Assembly (NCBI GenBank): GCA_964403795.1
Contig: CAYOHP010000003.1
Coordinates: 45,999-109,998, forward strand
DNA length: 64,000 nt
Source: CAYOHP01 sp964403795 [NCBI: uncultured bacterium]
Lineage (GTDB): Bacteria; Muiribacteriota; UBA6191; CAZXTJ01
Direction: 5' to 3'
Part shown: positions 50,435 to 59,567 of the stretch, piece after piece
Numbering within the stretch: the first letter of the stretch is position 1
Layout of the letters: every line of letters starts with the position of its first letter
Program-made: the position numbers and the translations under genes
The notes under the pieces: model-generated
The model's database searches: none
The model's input: only the letters and a program-made list of their open reading frames with translations
What the model was told of the DNA's origin: nothing

Positions 50435-52585
50435 TCAGCGTAGCGGCACGAACGCCTGCAGCAGGTCGAGACGGGCCTCGAATCCCAGGGTCACGGCGTC
50501 CTGGACGTACCTCCGCCAGCAGGCTTCGACCAGTCGTTCCGCCAGCCGGACGATCCCGGGTCCGGGATGCCGCGAGGCCAGCCACGATGCGATCCGGGCG
50601 GCATCGCCGAGTTCGGCGGTGGAAGGTTCCGGAGCGGTCTGCCGGTGGTCGGCGGGAGGATGGTCGTCCGGTCTGGGCCTCCGCAGGCGGAGCGCATGGA
50701 GACCGCGGACCCGGGGATGGTCGGCGAGACCCTCGACCCGCGGGTCCTCCCGAGGGCTCCGGCCGGCCATTCCCGGGTCGAGACCGTCGGCAGCCACCTG
50801 GACCATGGTCGCCCACAACGGTCCCATGGGATCCTCCGGCGCCGGAACGAAGGAGGACGTCCCCTTGCCGATCCAGCGCTCGACCACCGGGTCGGGGCCG
50901 GCGGTCCGGGCGGCCTCGAAGTCCCGCACCAGTGCCAGGAGCGGCTCCCGCTGCCCCGGCTCGGGTCGGGCCAGGTACCGGTGGAGGGCGAGCGCCAGGG
51001 TCCGGGCGATGGGCGTCGTCCAGGACCGCCCTCCGTGGACCTCCCGAAGCACCCTCCCCGCCTCCTCCAGGGCGGCCGTGAGCGCGTTCCAGGGCACCCA
51101 CGACGGGACCATCTCGCGACTCCTGAAGGGGTCCACCACCTGGGGCGGGTCCTGGATCGTGGCCGCGACCTGGGCCTCGGCGAGGGCCAACGCCAGGGCC
51201 GTCTGGCTGCCCTCGGGAGCCCCCACGGGCCGATCCGGCACTCCTCCCCCGAGGATCTGCACGGCCCCCCAGAGCACGTCCATGATCCGGGCCCGGGAGC
51301 CCAGCCCCTGGCCCCCTTCCGGGTCGACGAACACCTCGTCGTCGGGATTCCACGCGAACTGCAGGGCCTCGAGCTGGGCCCGGATCCGGGCCGGACCCTC
51401 GTCCCTGAGCCTGGCGGGCGGCATCCCGGGCCGCCCCTGATCCATCCAGGATTCCTCGGGGCGTCCCCAGCGCCAGGCCAGGTCGACCGAGACCAGCGGT
51501 CCTTCCCAAGGACGACTCTCCTCCCGGTGGAGGACCAGGGTGAACCGCTTCGCCCGGACCGGGGCCACCTGGATCCGGGTGGGACCGGGGACCGCCACCC
51601 GCACGGGTTCCTGGAGGACCTCTCCGGTGCGGGTGGCGAGGCGGGCCACGAAGCCCGAGAGGGGTTGGTCGTCGCGGGCGTCGCAACGGTCGAGCCAGGC
51701 GATCCGCACGGTGGCCGCGGCATCGATCTCCAGCCCGAAGGGGCGCGGCTCCGAGGGCAGGTGGTAGAGGCCGGGAACCGCCGCGGGAGCCAGGCTGCGG
51801 GTCGCGCCACCCGGGAACTCCGCACCCAGGCCTCGCAGCCTCGGGATGCGAGACTCGAACAGGGGTTCGCGCCGGGCCCTCAGCTGGAGGGCGAGGCGGC
51901 CCAGGCCGCAGAGCGCCAGGCGGGAAGCGTCGCGGGCGTCCCAGGCCGCCACCATGGGCGAAGAGAAGTCGTCCTCGACCGGACCCGGTCCGAAGCCCTC
52001 CAGGCCGGAGTCGTACTCCATGTGGATCCGGCTGCCCAGGGTGCGGGCTTCGAGGACCAGGGGCAGCGAACGGCGAGGGGGCAGCTCGCGTTGCTCGACC
52101 ATGCGCGAGTCGAAGCCGACCGAGATCCGGGCGTCCAGGTATCCGGGGAGGGCGAGTGCGAGAGGACTTCGGTCCGGGGCGGGGGTAGACCCTTCCGGAC
52201 CCGGGGGAGCGGGCCGTCCGGGAGACCTGGAGGCGCCGGGTGAGGTCCAGGGAGGCGCCCCTCCGGAAGGCGAGGGTCCCCCGAGCCAGGAGCCCGGCCC
52301 TGGAGCCGGCGGTACCGATGGTCCGGTCCGGGATCCCGGCCGGTCCCAGCCCGCGGTGTCCGGTGCCTTCGCTGGGCTCCCGCCCTCGGAGCCGGGCTTC
52401 GAGCCTGGAACCGGGAAGTACACGATCCGGATCCGGACCGGGCGCGGCGCCACGCCCACGAGGTCGGCATCCAGTCGAGGTCCGTCGCCTTCGGCGGAGA
52501 GCCGGGCGGATTCGATCTCGAAGGCCTGGGTCGCCCCTGCCCAGGTCATGACCACCAGGCAGAGGGCCAGATGAGCGTTTCCCAT
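50435..52585 (-). CDS. large exported protein of unknown function
   Basis: The product has 716 residues. The ATG at 52585 opens a signal peptide (MGNAHLALCLVVMTWAGATQ before AFE); the longer open frame upstream has no such feature. Residues about 50-130 are Pro/Gly/Ser-rich and disordered. After that comes a beta-rich middle (about 130-360; LEARTLGSRIHMEYDSGLEG, TVRIAWLDRCDARDDQPLSG, VRVAVPGPTRIQVAPVRAKR) that may be one or more Ig-like or jelly-roll domains. A helical C-terminal half (about 400-716; ALEEAGRVLREVHGGRSW, IVRLAERLVEACWRRYVQDA) follows. No enzyme motif is seen. It is divergent from the RING-like membrane protein, with under 100 bases between them. Confidence 0.68.
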   Translation of the reverse strand: MGNAHLALCLVVMTWAGATQAFEIESARLSAEGDGPRLDADLVGVAPRPVRIRIVYFPVPGSKPGSEGGSPAKAPDTAGWDRPGSRTGPSVPPAPGPGSWLGGPSPSGGAPPWTSPGASRSPGRPAPPGPEGSTPAPDRSPLALALPGYLDARISVGFDSRMVEQRELPPRRSLPLVLEARTLGSRIHMEYDSGLEGFGPGPVEDDFSSPMVAAWDARDASRLALCGLGRLALQLRARREPLFESRIPRLRGLGAEFPGGATRSLAPAAVPGLYHLPSEPRPFGLEIDAAATVRIAWLDRCDARDDQPLSGFVARLATRTGEVLQEPVRVAVPGPTRIQVAPVRAKRFTLVLHREESRPWEGPLVSVDLAWRWGRPEESWMDQGRPGMPPARLRDEGPARIRAQLEALQFAWNPDDEVFVDPEGGQGLGSRARIMDVLWGAVQILGGGVPDRPVGAPEGSQTALALALAEAQVAATIQDPPQVVDPFRSREMVPSWVPWNALTAALEEAGRVLREVHGGRSWTTPIARTLALALHRYLARPEPGQREPLLALVRDFEAARTAGPDPVVERWIGKGTSSFVPAPEDPMGPLWATMVQVAADGLDPGMAGRSPREDPRVEGLADHPRVRGLHALRLRRPRPDDHPPADHRQTAPEPSTAELGDAARIASWLASRHPGPGIVRLAERLVEACWRRYVQDAVTLGFEARLDLLQAFVPLR

Positions 52586-52682
52586 GGCGCACCCAGGGTA
52601 GACCGACACCTCGCCGCGACCGTGGTAGAGATTCTCCGTGGTCGGCACACCGGAAGACGAGGCAGCAGGGACAGGCGGCGCC

Positions 52683-53546
52683 ATGGCGTCCCCGGGACCC
52701 GTCTGTCGGGTCTGTGGCGAAGCCACCGACCCGGAATGCGACCGTGCCTGCGGGACCTGCCGGGCGCCGCACCACGCCGACTGCTGGACCTTCGGCGGGG
52801 GCTGCAGCATCTACGGGTGCGGGGAGCTGACCAGCGTCCCGGCCCTCTCCCTCGCCCCCGATCCGGGAACCGGCGTCCTGGTCCTGGGAGAGGACCACAC
52901 CTCCTCCCTCCCCGTCCGATCCCTCGCCCAGGGCCTCTGGCGACGCTTCCGGGCCCATGCGGCCAGCCTCCCGGTCACCCTGGGCTACGGCGTCGGCGCA
53001 ACCGCGGCGGGAGTCACCGCGCTCTCCTTCATGATCGGGAACGCCCCGCCCTGGGAGGTGCTGGTCACCTTCCTGGGAGCGGGCTTCGCCTACGGGCTGC
53101 TGTCGCCCTTCGTGGCGCCCCTGCAGCACCGGCGACCCCTGGTCTTCGGAGTGGGAGCGTCGCTGGTCTTGGCCGTGACGGGGTCAGTGATCGCCAGGGT
53201 GAGCAGCGGACCTTTCTGGCTCGAGTCGATCGTGGTGATGACCCTGCTCGTCTCCTGGATGGTGGCGGCCTCCGCCTACGCCGATGCCCTGCTCGGTCCC
53301 CGCAGCGCCCTGGGAGGACGGCTGGGGCGATTCGACATGCCGGCCCGCTGGCTGGCGACCTGGGGAGTCGCCCTGGTGCTCATGGTGGGGGCGAGCATCT
53401 TCCACGGCCCCGGGTTCCCCGAGCTCGTGGTCTGGGGGAAGTTCGGCGTGATGGCGGCGATGGTGGCGCTGGCGGCGGCCCCGGCCCTGGAGAAGGGCAA
53501 GCAGGAGTACGCCCGCAGGCTCCTTCCCTCGGCCGAGGGGAGCTGA
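52683..53546 (+). CDS. multi-TM protein with prokaryotic RING-like zinc finger
   Basis: The product has 287 residues from the ATG at 52683; a GTG at 52638 would add 15 residues and is possible. The N-terminus is a cysteine/histidine zinc cluster: C8 and C11 (VCRVCGEA), C19, C23, C26, H29/H30 and C34 (CGTCRAPHHADCW), then C41 and C46 (GGCSIYGC). The spacing resembles the prokaryotic RING finger family (Prok-RING_1), proteins suggested to act in ubiquitin-like or partner-binding roles. About seven membrane helices follow (about 100-260), such as VTLGYGVGATAAGVTALSFM and LESIVVMTLLVSWMVAASA. The soluble finger is probably cytoplasmic. Function unknown. Confidence 0.75.
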   Translation: MASPGPVCRVCGEATDPECDRACGTCRAPHHADCWTFGGGCSIYGCGELTSVPALSLAPDPGTGVLVLGEDHTSSLPVRSLAQGLWRRFRAHAASLPVTLGYGVGATAAGVTALSFMIGNAPPWEVLVTFLGAGFAYGLLSPFVAPLQHRRPLVFGVGASLVLAVTGSVIARVSSGPFWLESIVVMTLLVSWMVAASAYADALLGPRSALGGRLGRFDMPARWLATWGVALVLMVGASIFHGPGFPELVVWGKFGVMAAMVALAAAPALEKGKQEYARRLLPSAEGS

Positions 53547-53574
53547 CCCGAGCCGCCGAGGCGAGGTCCGAGGC

Positions 53575-55695
53575 TCAAGGCAGCAGGCAGACCTCGTCGA
53601 GGGAGGGGACCCAGGCATCCGGGTCGGAGCGAGCGTTGTCGCACCAGATCCGCACGGTGTGGGCGCCCGCGGAGACCCATCCTGGCGGGAGCAGGAAATC
53701 GCGGGTCAGCATGCGGGCAACGGAGTCGGTGTCCTGGCGGGAGGAGGACGTCAGTCGGTCCAATCCCTTCAGGCCGCGCATCGCGCCGTGGCTCGCGTGC
53801 CAGCGGATCGGCACCTGGACCGCCCCGTCGATCTCGACCTGGATCACGGACTCGGGATGGGTGGCGCGCATCCGCAAGCGGATCCGTCCGGGAGCGGGCG
53901 TTCCCGGCTTCCCCAGGGTGACCACCCGCTCGAGCTGGGCGGGTTCCTCGTCGGGGGTGAGGAATCGGATCCTGGCCTGGTACGCGCCCGGGTTGGCGAC
54001 CCCGACCGGGAGGAGGCCGTTGTCGTTGGAGGGGAAGCTCCAGCAGGTTCCGGGACCCTCCGGTTCCCGGGTCGTCTCCGGGAAGAGGGCTCCCAGTCCG
54101 GAGGTGAGCTCGTCGGCACGGTCGCCGGGTCCGACCCCCAGCGCCTCCAGGGTGGCGTCCACCACGGCCAATCCGGCCAGCCGACGCGCCAGCCGGCGGG
54201 CCAGCTCGGGCGAGAGGCGTGGATCACGGGCCAGGTCGCCGGCGGCACGGCACAGGAGCGGGAGCGGAAGGCCGCGGTCGCTCCGGAGGAAGCCGTCGCT
54301 GAGGATCTGCTGGACCGCGTCGATGGTGGCCGGAACCGGCGGGATCCCGTCCGAACCGACCTGGACGAGGAGATCGGCCGCCAGTTCCTGTCCATCCACC
54401 GTCTCGAGTTCGGCCGCGATCGATTCGGCCAGCAGGTCGGGGAAGGCTGCCACCGGTTCCGGAACGCCTCCCGGGCTCGCTGCCACCAGCGAGCGCCCTG
54501 CCAACCGGGACGGTTCGAAAGCCAGGAACCCGACGCCGGCCGGTGCCGCCACCTCGGCCTGACCCAGGAGACCCCCGTTCCATGGACCGTCCATCACGAT
54601 CCCGATCCGCGGCTCCGGGAACGGCTCCAGGACCACCCTCTGGAGTCGCGGCCCGGCCGGCCCCGTCGACCCCGTCGAACCCGGCTCGGACCTGCCGCTC
54701 CCCTGGCGGGATGCCAGGACCGCGAGGGCGAGGGCGGGGAGGATCAGGAACCGCCACGGGCCCGGGTTCCGGCGGGGCTCCGGATCCGCCGGGCCCGGCA
54801 CCGGGGCGCTCCCGACCTTCTCTCCCCGATCCGGCGCGGACGGGGGAACGGGGTTCGCGATCTCCAGGCCGCGGGAGGCAGGCAGCATCGCCTTGCGGTG
54901 GGCTTCGAGAGCCGCCAGGGCCTGATGCCGATCTCCCGGCCGATGGGCGAGGGCGGTCTCGATCACCTTGGCCACCTGGCTCCCCGGCGTGACCCGGGTG
55001 AACTCGGGGCGAGGGAGCACCTGGCCCGCGGCCAGGCCGAAGAGGGTCCCCACCTCGAACGGAGGGCGACCCTCGAGCAGCATGTAGAGGCTGCAACCCC
55101 AGGCGAACCAATCGCTCTCCGCGCTGGCCGGGGAACCCGCGATCCGTTCCGGGGCGAGGAAGCCCAGGGTCCCCACCACTGCCCCGGTCCGGGTCATCGG
55201 CTCGAGGTCCTCCGACATCGCCAGGCCGAAGTCCACCAGGCGGGCCCGACCCTCCCGGTCCACCATGACGTTGGAGGGCTTGAGGTCGCGGTGCAGGACC
55301 CCGGCCCGGTGGCAGGCCCCCAGACCCTGGCCGACCTGCTCCATCACCGCCAGCGGGTCGAGCCCGGGGACGGGTCTCTCGAGCGATCTCCCCTCGATCC
55401 TCTCCATGACGACGTAGGGACCGCGCCCGGTCGTACCCGAGTCGAGGACCTGCACCACATGGGGATGGCGGACCCTGGAGAGGATCCGGGCCTCTCGCAC
55501 CAGCCGCTCCGCCAGGGAGGCATCCCTGGGATCGAGGACCATCTTGATGGCGACCTGGCGTCCGAGCTCGCGGTCCTCGGCCAGGACCACCGAGCCCATG
55601 GCGCCCGACCCCAGGACCTCGACCAGCCGGTAGCGGACATCCAACTCGGGCGGCCAGGCGAGCGGGCTCGGGTCCTCGTCCCGGGTCCCGGTCAC
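53575..55695 (-). CDS. membrane-anchored Ser/Thr protein kinase with large extracytoplasmic domain
   Basis: The product has 706 residues. Kinase domain (about 20-275): Gly-loop LGSGAMGSVV (29-38), K51 in VAIKMV, HRDLKPSN (135-142), DFGLAM (155-160) and GTLGFLAPERI. A Pro-rich linker and one membrane helix (about 314-329, RFLILPALALAVLA) lead to a C-terminal domain of about 370 residues, probably outside the cytoplasm, with ETVDGQELAADLLVQVGSDG, a beta-rich THPESVIQVEIDGAVQVPIR and a final VSAGAHTVRIWCDNARSD. It is a PknB-type sensor kinase layout, though the outer domain is not PASTA. GTG at 55695 overlaps the lipoprotein stop (GTGA), making it the third gene of a coupled kinase-lipoprotein-kinase operon. 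Confidence 0.88.
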   Translation of the reverse strand: MTGTRDEDPSPLAWPPELDVRYRLVEVLGSGAMGSVVLAEDRELGRQVAIKMVLDPRDASLAERLVREARILSRVRHPHVVQVLDSGTTGRGPYVVMERIEGRSLERPVPGLDPLAVMEQVGQGLGACHRAGVLHRDLKPSNVMVDREGRARLVDFGLAMSEDLEPMTRTGAVVGTLGFLAPERIAGSPASAESDWFAWGCSLYMLLEGRPPFEVGTLFGLAAGQVLPRPEFTRVTPGSQVAKVIETALAHRPGDRHQALAALEAHRKAMLPASRGLEIANPVPPSAPDRGEKVGSAPVPGPADPEPRRNPGPWRFLILPALALAVLASRQGSGRSEPGSTGSTGPAGPRLQRVVLEPFPEPRIGIVMDGPWNGGLLGQAEVAAPAGVGFLAFEPSRLAGRSLVAASPGGVPEPVAAFPDLLAESIAAELETVDGQELAADLLVQVGSDGIPPVPATIDAVQQILSDGFLRSDRGLPLPLLCRAAGDLARDPRLSPELARRLARRLAGLAVVDATLEALGVGPGDRADELTSGLGALFPETTREPEGPGTCWSFPSNDNGLLPVGVANPGAYQARIRFLTPDEEPAQLERVVTLGKPGTPAPGRIRLRMRATHPESVIQVEIDGAVQVPIRWHASHGAMRGLKGLDRLTSSSRQDTDSVARMLTRDFLLPPGWVSAGAHTVRIWCDNARSDPDAWVPSLDEVCLLP

Positions 55696-56621
55696 AGTCC
55701 GTCGTCCAGATCCAGCTCGAGGTCCTCGTCCCCCGGCTCGTCTCCCCGGGGAGGCCCGGAGTCCTCGACGGTCGGACCTGGTGCGGCCCCCTCCGAATCC
55801 GGCCAACCGGCGTCGACTCCCGAGTCGATCCCCAGGAAGCGGGCCAGCAGATCGGAGACGGGAGGCACCGGGGGTGTGGCCATGCCCTCGACGAGGTATC
55901 CGGGGACGTCGATCGCATACCAGTCCTCGGGTGCGTCTGCGGGGGCGCGCCGTCCCTGCCTTCCCCAGATCCCGAAGGGGATCGCGCCAGGACGCGAGGG
56001 GCCGGGAACCGGGGGAGGGCCGGTCACCTCGACCCGCCCGTGGCCGCGGATCCGGAAGCGGTAGGTCTCGGTCCAGCGCGCCCCGTCCTCGCCCAGCCGG
56101 ATGGCCCGGAAGGGGTCGTCGGAGACGTGGCGCGAGAACTCGTCGAGCCGCGCCAGCAGGTGGGCCATGCGCTTCTCGGCCCGCCGCCGCCCGGCGCCGC
56201 CCGGGTCCTCCGCCCGGTAGGAGACCAGGTAGCCGCCCGGGGCCAGGGCCCAGAAGCGGAGGCGCTTGCGGATGCGGGCCGGACCGCGAGCTTCGCCCGG
56301 GACCGTCTCCTCGTGGTCGAGACCCCAGGCAGGGAAGCCTCCCAGCAGACCGCTCCAGGGGGCCGTGCGCCGTCCCCGCCTGCGGAGCCGGCGGAGCTCG
56401 GCCTGTTGCATCCGGGCCGGCCAGGCGGCGTCGGGCGCGTCGACCGCCACGATCCGCACCGACTGTCGGCCGGGTCCGACCGGGGAGCCGCTCCGCTCGA
56501 AGCGGATCTCCTCGAGCCCGCCGCGCAGGACCGAGAGGTCCAGGCCGGGACAAGGTGGGCAGCCGGCGAGCGAGAGGACGAGGGCGGCGACCCCGGGGAG
56601 CCGCCGGCCCGCACCCCTCAT
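55692..56621 (-). CDS. lipoprotein of unknown function between two kinase genes
   Basis: The product has 309 residues. The N-terminus MRGAGRRLPGVAALVLSLAG is followed by C21 in LSLAGC, a lipobox, so it should be a lipid-anchored envelope protein. Residues about 30-215 are a folded domain with beta strands (EEIRFERSGSPVGPGRQSVR, FWALAPGGYLVSYRAEDPGG) and basic patches. The middle and end (about 250-309) are acidic and Pro/Gly-rich (GDEPGDEDLELDLDDGL). No enzyme motif seen. The ATG at 56621 overlaps the stop of the upstream kinase gene and its own stop overlaps the next kinase start. This tight operon suggests a ligand-binding or scaffold partner of the two kinases. Confidence 0.75.
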   Translation of the reverse strand: MRGAGRRLPGVAALVLSLAGCPPCPGLDLSVLRGGLEEIRFERSGSPVGPGRQSVRIVAVDAPDAAWPARMQQAELRRLRRRGRRTAPWSGLLGGFPAWGLDHEETVPGEARGPARIRKRLRFWALAPGGYLVSYRAEDPGGAGRRRAEKRMAHLLARLDEFSRHVSDDPFRAIRLGEDGARWTETYRFRIRGHGRVEVTGPPPVPGPSRPGAIPFGIWGRQGRRAPADAPEDWYAIDVPGYLVEGMATPPVPPVSDLLARFLGIDSGVDAGWPDSEGAAPGPTVEDSGPPRGDEPGDEDLELDLDDGL

Positions 56622-59173
56622 CGGGAACCGGCTCCCGCCTGCATTCGGGCGAGGACTTCGAAGAGTCCGTCGAGCGCGGTGCAGGCCGGCCCGGCCTCCG
56701 GCGGGAGCTCGGGACGCAGCTCCTCCAGGCAGGGCTCCCAGAGGGGGAGGACGTTCGGATCCCGGGCTCTGAGCGCCGGTTCCAGCGCCGCCCGGATGCC
56801 CCGGGCCAGTTCCTCCCGCCGGGCCGGGGTGGCCCTGGAGCGGTCGGTCGGGAGCAGGCCCAGGGCGAGGATGCGGACCAGCAGCGGGATCCGGTCGGGC
56901 GGGGCACGGAGCAGGGAGGCGAAGGCCCGTTCCCGTTCCAGGGCCGCGATCGCCGGTGGGGGCGGGGGTGGCGGGGGCCAGCCGGGCGCGAACGGGGCGA
57001 ACCGCCAGTCGGGGTGGCGTCGCCGGTGGGCGACCGCGTCGAAGGCTCCCGACACCGTGGCCTGGGCGGCGGGGGAGAGGTCGCTGCCGCCCGGGTCGAG
57101 GTCGATCTGCCAGGTGCCCCAGAGCGCCCAGGCGATGGCCGCCTCGGGTCGGGGAGTCGCCAGCGGCGAGGGCAGGAAGGCTCCCCGCAGGCCGCTCGCC
57201 ACCACGCCCCGGTCGACCGAGGTGGATCCGCCCACCAGCGACCGGATCCGGTCGTCGTCCTCCCCGAGCCCGTCGGAGAGGTCCTTCAGGAACCGGAACA
57301 CGTAGGACCGCATGTCGACGCGCAGGTTCCGGGGGGCGGAGTCGGAACCGAGCTCGCCGGAGAGTGCCCGGGCGGACTCGGGATCGATCGAGGCCAGGTC
57401 GCCGACGAACGACGAGGCGCGGGTCCAGCGGGGTTCGCCTTCCTCCTCCGCGATCAGCCGGCGCAGCACCGTCGTGAAGGCCCTGGTGGCACCGGGATCG
57501 AGCCCGCGCCAGCCACCCAGGGCGTGGCTGCGGAGCCGGAGCCACGCCCGGCGCGCCGCCTTGAGGTCGGGCTGGACCCGCAGGTCGGTGACGAAGGTGC
57601 GCTCGGTCTCGAGCAGCCGGGCCAGCCAGGTCGCCTCCCCGGTGAAGGTATCGAGGAGGCCGTCCGGGATCGGGACCCGGATCCGGCTCCCCTGGCCGAA
57701 GGTGCGCCGGAATTCGGCACCCTGACCCGGCCAGGACGGGGGGAGGCGGAGCCGTGCCGACCAGGCGCCCTCGGCCCGCACCACCTCGACCAGCCCCACA
57801 GTCTCGGCCGCGCCGCCGCTCGCCAGCCGGAAGTCGCCCTCGGGCGCGGCCCCGGTCCCCAGGATCTCGATGCCCTCGGAGGTGTAGCGGTGGTCCCAGG
57901 GTTCGGGCAGGCCGCGAGGAGGCGCGGGATAGGAGCTCCAGGCGCCGCCGTTGCCCTCGGCATCGACCAGCCGGGCCCGGAACGGTCCCGAGACGGTGAA
58001 GGGGACCGAGCCCTCGGGCCCGATGGGGACCTGGCGGGGGAGGGTCCCGGAAGCCGACTCGTCGACCTCGAGGGCGCGGGTGCCGGTGTCGGGAGCGAGC
58101 AGCACGGCCACCATCTCGGATCCGGGTCCGAGGTCGAGGCGCATCGCCGAGTCGGCCGGCGGCAACGAATTCCGGGATCGTCCCGAGAACCAGCCCAGGT
58201 AGAAGCTGGCGGTGAGCGAGGCAGCCAGCACCACCGAGCCCAGCGGGAGCCACCCGCCGAGCAGTCCGGCGCGGGCTGCCCGGCGGCGGGGGCGCTCGTC
58301 CTGGGTACGGGGACGGGTGGTCGACCAGACCGGGACCGGCGCGGGCCGCTCCCCGCTCATCACCGAACGGATCTCCTCGAGGTTGGTCGGGCGCTTCTCG
58401 GGCGAGGGACGGAGGCACCAGGAGGCGAGCGCAGCCAGGGATTCACCGTCCGGGTCGCAGCCCGGCCGGGGCGGGATCGGCCAGGGCGCGCGGCCCGAGA
58501 GGGCGGGGACGATCTCGTCGCGGGCGAAGGGGGGATCGCCGTCGAGGGCCTCGAAGAGGGTGGCTCCCCAGGAGTACCAGTCGGCGGGGGTGTCGCCGCG
58601 TTCGTGGCGGGCGATCTCCGGGGCCATGTAGAGCGGCGTGCCGACGGCCCTGCCTTCGAGCGGGTCGGCGGTGGCCTCGTCGTCGAGCCGCGCCAGGCCG
58701 AGGTCCATGAGGACCGGGCGCCCGTGCTCGTCGATCATGACGTTGTCCGGCTTCACGTCCCGGTGGAGCATCCCGGCGTCATGGATCGCCTGGATCGCCT
58801 CGGCGATGCAGAAGAGGATGGTGCGGGCGTGTTCCGCGGGGAGGCGTCCCCGGCGGCGGATCGCCTGGGACAGGGGAGTGCCCCGCAGGTACTCCATGAC
58901 CAGGTAGCGGATCCCCTGCTCCTCCCCGAAGTCGAGCAGGCGCACCAGGTTCTGGTGCTCCACCGCCGCCAGCGCCCGGGCCTCCTTCTCGAACCGGGCC
59001 GTCGCCTCCTTGGTGGAGCGGCCCGAGCGCACGATCTTGATCGCCACCTCGCGCTCGAGTCCGGGTTGGACCCCCAGGAACACGGCCCCCATGCCGCCTT
59101 CTCCCAGGCAACGCTTGACCTGGAATCGACGCGCCAGGACCTCGGGGCATTCGGTGCGGGCGCGGCGGGCCAT
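56618..59173 (-). CDS. membrane-anchored Ser/Thr protein kinase with DLG in place of DFG
   Basis: The product has 851 residues from the ATG at 59173; a GTG at 59191 would add six. Kinase domain (about 15-275): Gly-loop LGEGGMGAVFLG (23-34), K46 in VAIKIV, HRDVKPDN (137-144), and MDLGLARL (156-163), where DFG has become DLG, then GTPLYMAPEIAR. A membrane helix near 286-310 (GSVVLAASLTASFYLGWF) leads to a very large C-terminal domain (about 540 residues) with Arg/Pro-rich helices and a beta-rich RFRARLVDAEGNGG part, probably extracytoplasmic. The same layout as the kinase at 53.6 kb suggests duplication. It is the first gene of the coupled operon. Confidence 0.87.
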   Translation of the reverse strand: MARRARTECPEVLARRFQVKRCLGEGGMGAVFLGVQPGLEREVAIKIVRSGRSTKEATARFEKEARALAAVEHQNLVRLLDFGEEQGIRYLVMEYLRGTPLSQAIRRRGRLPAEHARTILFCIAEAIQAIHDAGMLHRDVKPDNVMIDEHGRPVLMDLGLARLDDEATADPLEGRAVGTPLYMAPEIARHERGDTPADWYSWGATLFEALDGDPPFARDEIVPALSGRAPWPIPPRPGCDPDGESLAALASWCLRPSPEKRPTNLEEIRSVMSGERPAPVPVWSTTRPRTQDERPRRRAARAGLLGGWLPLGSVVLAASLTASFYLGWFSGRSRNSLPPADSAMRLDLGPGSEMVAVLLAPDTGTRALEVDESASGTLPRQVPIGPEGSVPFTVSGPFRARLVDAEGNGGAWSSYPAPPRGLPEPWDHRYTSEGIEILGTGAAPEGDFRLASGGAAETVGLVEVVRAEGAWSARLRLPPSWPGQGAEFRRTFGQGSRIRVPIPDGLLDTFTGEATWLARLLETERTFVTDLRVQPDLKAARRAWLRLRSHALGGWRGLDPGATRAFTTVLRRLIAEEEGEPRWTRASSFVGDLASIDPESARALSGELGSDSAPRNLRVDMRSYVFRFLKDLSDGLGEDDDRIRSLVGGSTSVDRGVVASGLRGAFLPSPLATPRPEAAIAWALWGTWQIDLDPGGSDLSPAAQATVSGAFDAVAHRRRHPDWRFAPFAPGWPPPPPPPPAIAALERERAFASLLRAPPDRIPLLVRILALGLLPTDRSRATPARREELARGIRAALEPALRARDPNVLPLWEPCLEELRPELPPEAGPACTALDGLFEVLARMQAGAGSR

Positions 59174-59237
59174 GGAGGCCGAGCGTAGCACCCGTGGGAG
59201 CCGACCTCGGGCTCCCGGCGCCGGGGGGCGGCCCGCT

Positions 59238-59567
59238 TCAGGCCGGATCGACGGCGGGCAGGGTCACGGTCCGGGCCGGTTCGGACTCGGGGGCGGGATC
59301 GACCGGACGGGCCCGGGTCCGGGTCCGCTCCCGGAGGACGGCGGTCGCGCCCGCCAGGGAGCCGCCGGGGAGGGTGGCACACCCGAGCACGAACAGGCAG
59401 CGCACCGTGAAATCGAGGAGGCGGCCCCGTCGGCCGAAGAGGGGGGCCGCGAACTCGAGGTAGAGGGGGAGGAAGACGACCAGCCCGGAGGCGATCCAGA
59501 GGCCGCCGCCGAGCTTGAATCCGGCACTGACCCAGTGGGGCAACTCCATCCCCGGGGAGTCTAGCAT
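59238..59567 (-). CDS. small membrane protein of unknown function
   Basis: The product has 109 residues. The ATG at 59567 with GGGAG nine bases upstream is preferred; a second ATG at 59549 is possible. Two membrane helices (about 17-36, GFKLGGGLWIASGLVVFLPL, and 50-68, FTVRCLFVLGCATLPGGSLA) flank a short basic loop (GRRGRLLD). The C-terminal tail (about 75-109) is Arg-, Pro- and Glu-rich. No family recognised. The start overlaps the stop of the EcsC gene by seven bases, so the two belong together. With the kinase start at 59173 only 64 bases further, the whole stretch from 60406 to 53575 could be one long operon. Confidence 0.65.
   Translation of the reverse strand: MLDSPGMELPHWVSAGFKLGGGLWIASGLVVFLPLYLEFAAPLFGRRGRLLDFTVRCLFVLGCATLPGGSLAGATAVLRERTRTRARPVDPAPESEPARTVTLPAVDPA

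Noticed and set aside
56622-58418. A long minus-strand frame upstream of the lipoprotein gene, in the region of the larger kinase gene
   Set aside because: It is a shadow of the kinase gene; the lipobox start at 56621 coupled to the kinase stop is clearly right.
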